DNA of 11,759 nt from M55B165 sp964423265 (GTDB lineage: Bacteria; Actinomycetota; Humimicrobiia; Humimicrobiales; Humimicrobiaceae): positions 1-11,759 of the forward strand of contig CAYREF010000053.1 of the NCBI GenBank assembly GCA_964423265.1, written 5' to 3'. The translations under genes were made by a program, and so were the position numbers. Below are positions 6,761 through 11,759 of the stretch, piece by piece; position 1 is the stretch's first letter; each line of letters begins with the position of its first letter. Under the pieces are notes generated by a model. The model worked only from the letters and a program-made list of their open reading frames with translations, ran no database searches and was not told the origin of the DNA.

Positions 6761-6840
6761 ATATGGCATGCTGGAGGAAATTAAAGGATAACTTTTTATG
6801 ACTTTACCAAAAGCATGCTTTTTAAAAAGAAAGGGTTTAG

Positions 6841-9800
6841 ATGCTTTACCGCTTTTACCGCTCTATTAACACAAACTTTGAGTACTGCTTTTATATAGAA
6901 ACCAAAAAAGACCTGGAGGACAGAGACTGCAAGATTTTAAAGTGGCTTTTGGCTGAGACTTTCCAGCCAGATAAATTTTTGCGGAATTCATTCCTGGATA
7001 AGGATAAAAATGATATTGTAGAGATTGGCCCCAGGCTAAATTTTGAGACTGCTTATTCTACCAATGCAGTGGCCATATGCCATTCTTGCGGGCTGGACAA
7101 GGTAACCAGGCTGGAAAGGTCAAGAAGGTACCTTTTAAATCCTGAAATAGACAGGGACCAATTTATAGAAAGCCACCATGACCGCATGACAGAATGCGTA
7201 TACAGCAAACCGCTAACCTCATTTGAAACCGGCATAAACCCTGAACCGGTATATGAAGTTCCTCTGATGGAAAAGGAAATACAGGCCTTAAAAGAGGTCA
7301 ACCAGCAACTGGGGCTGGGATTGGACAGCTGGGACCTTGATTTTTACTTTGACCTGTTTGTAAATAAGATAAAAAGGAACCCTACCAATGTGGAATGCTT
7401 CCAATTAAGCCAGGCAAACAGTGAACACTCCAGGCACTGGTTTTTTAAAGGCCAGCTGGTAATTGACGGGAAAAAAATGCCAGAAACCCTGCTGGAACTA
7501 ATAAAGCAGCCCTTAAAGGATAACCCGGCCAACAGCCTTATAGCCTTCAGGGATAATTCAGGGGCCATAAAAGGCTTTGACATTAACACCATAATTCCCC
7601 AAAGGCCGGGATATTGTTCTCCTTTTGAAAACCAGGGAGTACCCTACAATTCTATTTTTACAGCTGAGACCCATAATTTCCCTTCAGGTATAGCTCCTTT
7701 TCCCGGGGCGGAGACCGGTACCGGCGGCAGGATAAGGGATGTACAGGCCACGGGAAGAGGTGGCCTGGTAGTAGCAGGTACTGCCGGCTACTGCACGGGA
7801 AACCTGAATATTGGTGGATACAACATCCCCGGCGAAGATAGAAGCTTTGGCTATCCTCCAAACCTGGCAACCCCCCTGGACATAATGATAAAGGAAAGCA
7901 ATGGAGCATCTGATTACGGAAACAAGTTCGGGGAGCCTGTAATACAGGGGTTTGCCCGCACCTTTGGGCTAAAGCTGCCCGGTGGAGAAAGAAGGGAATG
8001 GGTAAAGCCAATCATGTTTACCGGAGGCGTTGGCCAGATAGACGGAAGGCACCTGGAAAAAGAAAAGCCAGCCAAAGACATGCTCATACTACAGATTGGG
8101 GGCCCTGCCTACCGTATTGGCATGGGAGGAGGATCTGCCTCCAGCCTTATACAGGAAGAAGGAAGGCAGGAGCTTGATTTTAATGCCGTACAGAGGGGCA
8201 ATGCCCAGATGGAACAAAAATTAAACCGGGTAATCAGGGCCTGCATAGAGATGGGCAAAGATAATCCTATCCTGAGCATACACGACCAGGGCGCTGGAGG
8301 GCCCTGCAATGTGCTTACAGAAATTGTGGAACCTGCCGGAGGCAGAATAGAGATACGCAATATTCAGGTGGGAGACAGGACTATGTCGGTTCTAGAGATC
8401 TGGGGAGGCGAATACCAGGAAAGAAATGCCTTCCTGGTTCACCCCGAAAGCCTGGAATTAATACAATCCCTATGCCAGAGAGAAAAAGTAAACTGCGAGG
8501 TGCTGGGAGAAATTACCGGAGACGGCAGGATAGTGGTTACTGACCGGGAGGACAGCAGCACTCCTGTTAATCTGGAGCTTGATCAAATTCTTAGCAATAT
8601 ACCCCAGAAAGTTTTCCGCTTTAACCGCATACAAAAAGAGGCCAGGCCGCTTTCTATTCCTCCTGGCCTGGATATCAAAAAAGCTATAAAAAATATTTTC
8701 ATGCTGCCCTCTGTTTGCTCTAAAGGATACCTGGTAAGGAAGGTTGACCGTAGCGTAACCGGTCTGGTGGCCCGCCAGCAGTGCTGCGGGCCCCTGCAGC
8801 TTCCCGTATCTGATGTAGCAGTTGTAGCCCAGAGCCACTTCGGCCTTACCGGCACAGCAATCTCCATTGGGGAACAGCCCCTAAAGACTCTTGCCGACCC
8901 TGCAGCTGGAGCCAGGATGTCTTTAGGCGAGGCATTAACTAATATGGTATGGGCAAAAATTACCAGCTTTGGGGATATTAAATGTTCGGTAAACTGGATG
9001 TGGCCAGCCAAGCTTCCGGGAGAAGGGTCGGCTATCTATGACGCTGCCAAAGCTATAAGCCAAGCTATGTCCAGCCTCCAGATCGCAGCAGACGGGGGAA
9101 AGGATAGCGTATCCATGGCTGCCAATGTAGGAAAAGAAACAGTGAAAGCCCCCAACGAGGTAGTGGTCTCCTGCTACGGGCCAGTAGAAGATATAACCAG
9201 GGTTATCACACCAGATATTAAGAGGGCCGGAGAAAGCAAGCTCCTAATGATAGATATATCCGGGGGCAAAAGAAGGCTGGGCGGCTCTGCCTTTGCCCAG
9301 TCTCTGGGACAGCTGGGAGACCAGCCACCGGATCTGGATAATCCCCAAATTCTAAAATCTGCTTTTGAAGCCATACAGGAATTTATAGGCAAGGATTTAA
9401 TCCTTTCCGGGCATGACATAAGCGACGGTGGCCTGGCAGCCACTATAGCCGAGATGATAATGCCTGCAAGCTGCGGGGCAGAGATAAACTTTAAAAAAGG
9501 CAGCAGCCTGGAAAAAGAATTATTTTCTGAAGAGCTGGGCATGGTAATAGAATACCTTCCCCAAAATGAAGAGCAAATAACAGGGCTTTTAAAGAAACAA
9601 AATATTCCGTTTAGCATTCTGGGCCAAACTACAGAAAAAAAATCACTGGCAATCAGCCATGGTGGGGGAAAGAGCTTAGAAATAGAAACCCTTACCCTTC
9701 TGCAGTGGTGGGAGCAGACCAGTGACCGGCTGGAAGAAAAACAAATGAATCCAGCCTATGCCCGTGAACAGGAAAAATCCCATAACCGCCCTGGACCGGC

Positions 9801-10653
9801 TTACAGGCTTTCATTTGAGCCCCAGCCTACAGAGCTTAATATAATAGAGGGCAAGAATAAGCCCAGGGTGGCCATAATCAGGGAGGAAGGCAGCAATGGA
9901 GACCGGGAGATGGCTTCAGCTTTTTATGCGGCAGGCTTTGAGCCCTGGGATGTTACCATAACCGATATAGCCAATGGTGATATTCTGCTGGATAAATTCA
10001 AGGGCGCAGCATTTGTGGGCGGGTTTTCCTATGCTGACGTGCTGGACAGCGCCAAGGGATGGGCAGGAGTAATTAAATTTAACCCCAGGCTAAAGGAAGC
10101 CTTTAATAGGTTCTACTCCCGGGATGACACCTTTTCCCTGGGAGTATGCAATGGATGCCAGCTTATGGCACTGCTGGGATGGGTTCCCTGGAAGGGAATA
10201 CCTGAAGAGAGGCAGCCCCGCTTTATATCCAACCCTTCAGGAAGGTTTGAATCCAGGTGGGTTTCATTAAAAATACTTAAGAGCCCTTCTGTTATGCTCA
10301 AGGGCATGGAAGGCTCCATACTGGGAATTTGGGTGGCCCACGGCGAAGGCCACCTTTACTGCCCGGATAAAAATATGCTTAAAGACTGCAGGAAAAAGTC
10401 ACTTGCCCCCATGGCATATGTGGAAGATAATGGGACCCTTACTGAAAAATACCCTTATAACCCTAACAGCTCCCCTGGCGGCATTACCGCCCTTTGTTCT
10501 CCAAACGGAAGGCACCTGGCCATGATGCCCCACCCTGAAAGGACATTTCTAACCTGGCAGTGGCCCTGGATGCCACGGGAATTAAAAGAAAAGCTTTCTG
10601 CTTCCCCCTGGATAAAAATGTTTCAGAATGCCAGGGAATGGTGCAGCAAATAA
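6841..10653 (+). CDS. purL: Phosphoribosylformylglycinamidine synthase, single-chain form (EC 6.3.5.3)
   Basis: A 1270-residue cytoplasmic enzyme of de novo purine synthesis. It converts FGAR, glutamine and ATP to FGAM, glutamate, ADP and phosphate. The length is close to the 1295 residues of the Escherichia coli enzyme and far above the roughly 740 of the small PurL that needs PurQ and PurS. Order: PurS-like N-terminal domain (about 1-150), linker, first synthetase half with NSEHSRH (193-199), ETHNFPSGI (276-284) and HDQGAGG (481-487), second half with a GGKDSVSMA segment and HDISDGG (858-864), then the glutaminase domain from about 1008. The glutaminase triad is visible: Cys1103 in GVCNGCQ, and His1231 and Glu1233 in MPHPERTF; HGEGH (1167-1171) is also typical. 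AAGGG (6831-6835) lies 5 nt before ATG 6841 and no upstream in-frame start competes. No other pur gene is nearby. It is richer in G and C than its flanks, as expected of a core gene among accessory ones. Confidence 0.97.
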   Translation: MLYRFYRSINTNFEYCFYIETKKDLEDRDCKILKWLLAETFQPDKFLRNSFLDKDKNDIVEIGPRLNFETAYSTNAVAICHSCGLDKVTRLERSRRYLLNPEIDRDQFIESHHDRMTECVYSKPLTSFETGINPEPVYEVPLMEKEIQALKEVNQQLGLGLDSWDLDFYFDLFVNKIKRNPTNVECFQLSQANSEHSRHWFFKGQLVIDGKKMPETLLELIKQPLKDNPANSLIAFRDNSGAIKGFDINTIIPQRPGYCSPFENQGVPYNSIFTAETHNFPSGIAPFPGAETGTGGRIRDVQATGRGGLVVAGTAGYCTGNLNIGGYNIPGEDRSFGYPPNLATPLDIMIKESNGASDYGNKFGEPVIQGFARTFGLKLPGGERREWVKPIMFTGGVGQIDGRHLEKEKPAKDMLILQIGGPAYRIGMGGGSASSLIQEEGRQELDFNAVQRGNAQMEQKLNRVIRACIEMGKDNPILSIHDQGAGGPCNVLTEIVEPAGGRIEIRNIQVGDRTMSVLEIWGGEYQERNAFLVHPESLELIQSLCQREKVNCEVLGEITGDGRIVVTDREDSSTPVNLELDQILSNIPQKVFRFNRIQKEARPLSIPPGLDIKKAIKNIFMLPSVCSKGYLVRKVDRSVTGLVARQQCCGPLQLPVSDVAVVAQSHFGLTGTAISIGEQPLKTLADPAAGARMSLGEALTNMVWAKITSFGDIKCSVNWMWPAKLPGEGSAIYDAAKAISQAMSSLQIAADGGKDSVSMAANVGKETVKAPNEVVVSCYGPVEDITRVITPDIKRAGESKLLMIDISGGKRRLGGSAFAQSLGQLGDQPPDLDNPQILKSAFEAIQEFIGKDLILSGHDISDGGLAATIAEMIMPASCGAEINFKKGSSLEKELFSEELGMVIEYLPQNEEQITGLLKKQNIPFSILGQTTEKKSLAISHGGGKSLEIETLTLLQWWEQTSDRLEEKQMNPAYAREQEKSHNRPGPAYRLSFEPQPTELNIIEGKNKPRVAIIREEGSNGDREMASAFYAAGFEPWDVTITDIANGDILLDKFKGAAFVGGFSYADVLDSAKGWAGVIKFNPRLKEAFNRFYSRDDTFSLGVCNGCQLMALLGWVPWKGIPEERQPRFISNPSGRFESRWVSLKILKSPSVMLKGMEGSILGIWVAHGEGHLYCPDKNMLKDCRKKSLAPMAYVEDNGTLTEKYPYNPNSSPGGITALCSPNGRHLAMMPHPERTFLTWQWPWMPRELKEKLSASPWIKMFQNAREWCSK

Positions 10654-10723
10654 CGTAATATTTATTTAGCTATTGGGATTAGCTGAAATTATAAAAAAAA
10701 ATATTCTATGTTAAAATTAATAT

Positions 10724-10936
10724 ATGGAAACAAATAATAAAGCCCATAGGGAATATATTAAAATTATGAGGAGTATGCCTCCCCAAAACCGGCTGAAAAA
10801 ATGCCTTGAATTAAGCCAGCTTTCCAAAGACCTTTTCTTGTCAGGATTGAGAAATAGCTTCCCTGAACTGTCAGAAAGAGAGCTAAAAGCAAAATATTTA
10901 AAACAAATCGCCAGATGCCACAACTTGAATTATTAG
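10724..10936 (+). CDS. Small conserved protein paired with the downstream nucleotidyltransferase
   Basis: A 70-residue charged, helical protein without membrane segments. It matches my memory of a small-protein family found immediately before AbiEii/DUF6036-like nucleotidyltransferases: a central MPPQNRLKKCLELSQL, then LFLSGLRNSFPELS, and a C-terminal IARCHNLNY. Its 3' end overlaps the nucleotidyltransferase by 22 nt in another frame, a strong sign of translational coupling and joint function, perhaps as an antitoxin or adaptor; that role is inference. ATG 10724 has no Shine-Dalgarno, but TAAAAT at 10712-10717 ends 6 nt before it, so a leaderless or very short-leader transcript is possible. 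Starts inside the ORF at Met15 or Met18 would remove the N-terminal helix that relatives seem to keep. There is no clear terminator between purL and this gene, so read-through from purL is also possible. Confidence 0.72.
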   Translation: METNNKAHREYIKIMRSMPPQNRLKKCLELSQLSKDLFLSGLRNSFPELSERELKAKYLKQIARCHNLNY

Positions 10937-11484
10937 AAAAAACAGTAAGAGCATTACATAAAACAAGAATTCCCTATATGCTAACAGGGTCAATAGTTTC
11001 AAGCTTTCAGGGAACTCCCCGTTCAACCCACGATATTGATGTAGTAGTGTCGATTAGCCAAAAAGATATTCCTTCCATAATAGAAGCATTCCCCCCGGAT
11101 TATTACTATATAAACCAGATAACTATTAAACAAGCTATTAGCAATAAAGGACAGTTTAATATAATAGATATAAGCGAAGGAGATAAAATTGATTTTTGGC
11201 TGCTAACCAATAGTGAATTTGACAAGGCAAGATTCTCACGGAGGCAAAAAGTAAAATTGATTAATTTCCAAGCCTATATTTCTTCTCCTGAAGATACCAT
11301 ATTGCAAAAATTATACTGGTCCAAACTCTCAGGGGATAGCATAAAACAATATAATGATGCCTTGGGAATTTTTGAAATCCAGTATAGTAAAATAGATACA
11401 GGCTACATTAACCGTTGGTCAAGAAAATTAGGTATAGAGACTTTGCTCAAAAAGATTAAGAAAGAAGCAAATATTGACAGTTAA
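10915..11484 (+). CDS. AbiEii/DUF6036-like nucleotidyltransferase
   Basis: A 189-residue Pol beta-type nucleotidyltransferase. Gly25-Ser26 in YMLTGSIVSSF and Asp40-x-Asp42 in THDIDVVV give the two-metal centre with a 13-residue spacing, longer than the GSX10DXD of the MNT proteins in this window. Asp93 in DKIDFWLL is a likely third acid. SSPEDTILQKLYW (123-135), with Lys132, resembles the later conserved motif of AbiEii-like enzymes. The C-terminal YNDALGIFEIQ...YINRWSRKLGI is typical of DUF6036-type proteins. AbiEii proteins act as toxins by transferring nucleotides, for instance to tRNA; whether this branch does so is unknown. ATG 10915 lies inside the preceding gene and lacks a Shine-Dalgarno, consistent with coupled translation. 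The N-terminus MPQLELLEKTVRALHKTRIPY fits the family well, supporting this start. The frame is intact. Confidence 0.85.
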   Translation: MPQLELLEKTVRALHKTRIPYMLTGSIVSSFQGTPRSTHDIDVVVSISQKDIPSIIEAFPPDYYYINQITIKQAISNKGQFNIIDISEGDKIDFWLLTNSEFDKARFSRRQKVKLINFQAYISSPEDTILQKLYWSKLSGDSIKQYNDALGIFEIQYSKIDTGYINRWSRKLGIETLLKKIKKEANIDS

Positions 11485-11493
11485 ATTACAATT

Positions 11494-11513
11494 AATAGAT
11501 AGCTATTCTTTTT
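11494..11513 (+). terminator. Weak terminator-like hairpin after the nucleotidyltransferase
   Basis: AATAG (11494-11498), loop ATAG, CTATT (11503-11507), then CTTTTT (11508-11513). The position, 10 nt after the stop codon, and the T run fit an intrinsic terminator, but a five-pair stem with a single GC pair is very weak. Confidence 0.3.
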
Positions 11514-11552
11514 AAATACCAACTTTTGCCCTTCTTCTATGGCATTGCCAAC

Positions 11553-11594
11553 TTTCTCCGGCAAGATATATACAATCTTCTATATGCGGAGAAA
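11553..11594. repeat. Inverted repeat with nested inner stem
   Basis: TTTCTCCG (11553-11560) and CGGAGAAA (11587-11594) are perfect 8-bp arms around a 26-nt loop. Within the loop AAGAT (11563-11567) can pair with ATCTT (11575-11579), giving a two-tier hairpin. No U tract follows on the plus strand. It lies between two accessory modules and could be a structured RNA element, a protein site or a trace of recombination. Confidence 0.45.
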
Positions 11595-11679
11595 CTTATA
11601 AGATATTTTGATTGCTTTTTAGGTAGTTTCTAACTTATTTCCAGCAATAATTTAATTTCATTGACCAAGCTATATAAAA

Positions 11680-11698
11680 CGTATGTTATAATAATACG
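11680..11698 (+). promoter_or_regulatory. Extended -10 promoter with embedded palindrome for the last gene
   Basis: TG (11684-11685), one base, then a perfect TATAAT (11687-11692) form an extended -10 element. A TTGACC at 11661-11666 is 20 nt upstream, too far to be optimal, but extended -10 promoters need no strong -35. CGTAT (11680-11684) and ATACG (11694-11698) are inverted around the -10 box, as in operators where an antitoxin represses its own operon. Predicted start near 11699. Confidence 0.55.
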
Positions 11699-11712
11699 AG
11701 AGGAAGCAGCGA

Positions 11713-11759
11713 ATGGGCAAAGCTAAAATAAATATAACATTAGATAAAGATTTAATAGA
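11713..11759 (+). CDS. Start of a probable ribbon-helix-helix (CopG/Arc-type) antitoxin, cut by the window edge
   Basis: Fifteen full codons from ATG 11713, preceded by AGGA at 11701-11704 with an 8-nt spacer, read MGKAKINITLDKDLI and run off the window. A short basic start, then alternating residues of a beta strand (KINITL) followed by the DKDLI entry to a helix, is the typical opening of ribbon-helix-helix DNA-binding antitoxins. The palindrome over the promoter supports autorepression by such a protein. A toxin gene would be expected just beyond the window. The evidence is only 15 residues, so the family is tentative, but the start signals are strong. Confidence 0.6.
   Translation, partial: MGKAKINITLDKDLI

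Larger units (their letters stand above)
6380..6840. other. Divergent intergenic region between the nucleotidyltransferase operon and purL
   Basis: This 461-nt stretch has no convincing gene of its own. It contains the minus-strand promoter (6436-6464), the 14-bp palindrome (6477-6490), a weak long-range pairing AGGCAA/TTGCCT (6509-6514 and 6549-6554, followed by TTTT), the 18-bp tandem repeat (6623-6658) and the purL leader. I found no recognisable purine, PRPP or other riboswitch core and no match to the Escherichia coli or Bacillus PurR boxes. Confidence 0.4.

Noticed and set aside
7344..9617. Several minus-strand open frames of 80-147 codons inside purL.
   Set aside because: They are shadows of the purL frame with no Shine-Dalgarno, no family resemblance and compositions reflecting the opposite strand.
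10660..10700. Possible intrinsic terminator after purL.
   Set aside because: TTTAGCT and AGCTGAAA pair only with a bulge, and the following run is A-rich rather than T-rich on the plus strand.

Overview
The window reads as an AT-rich bacterial chromosome segment. It has Shine-Dalgarno sites, sigma70-type promoters, frequent AGA/AGG and ATA codons, and no introns. One core metabolic gene, a single-chain purL, sits inside a patchwork of accessory genes of the toxin-antitoxin, nucleotidyltransferase and AAA-ATPase kind. The sequence alone does not fix the phylum. Single-chain PurL is known from gammaproteobacteria, Bacteroidetes and some clostridia and spirochaetes; with this base composition, an uncultured low-GC anaerobe is my guess. 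Base composition is uneven: counted by hand, 37 of 60 bases are G or C at 7681-7740 inside purL, against 9 of 60 at 4981-5040 inside an ATPase gene.

Layout. (1) 64-783, plus strand: a minimal nucleotidyltransferase (MntA-type antitoxin), then a HepT-like HEPN toxin gene broken by two frame changes. (2) 906-2705, minus strand: a 599-codon helical protein of unknown function that resembles the non-zinc part of SWIM zinc-finger proteins; it has a near-consensus promoter and a leader of about 130 nt. (3) 3027-5524, minus strand: two tandem AAA/DUF4143 ATPases, 53 nt apart, behind a promoter whose -35 region lies in nested palindromes. (4) 5703-6379, minus strand: a second nucleotidyltransferase followed by a heavily decayed HEPN-domain gene (nonsense codon, internal deletion, homopolymer frameshift). 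(5) 6380-6840: a gene-free stretch with a 14-bp palindrome, two tandem copies of an 18-bp unit and a TATAAT box ahead of purL. (6) 6841-10653, plus strand: purL, complete, including its glutaminase domain. (7) 10724-11484, plus strand: a small protein overlapping an AbiEii/DUF6036-like nucleotidyltransferase by 22 nt. (8) 11553-11759: a hairpin-forming inverted repeat, an extended -10 promoter containing a palindrome, and the first 15 codons of a probable ribbon-helix-helix antitoxin cut by the window edge.

How the parts relate. The flanks of purL hold three separate nucleotidyltransferase modules plus the start of a fourth toxin-antitoxin-like module. In both MNT/HEPN pairs the nucleotidyltransferase (antitoxin) frame is intact while the HEPN (toxin) gene is destroyed. 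This suggests independent neutralisation of toxins with retention of the antitoxins. I found no tRNA, rRNA, CRISPR array or insertion sequence. The strongest unexplained items are the paired toxin decay, the small-protein/nucleotidyltransferase module, the ATPase operator and the 599-codon helical protein.
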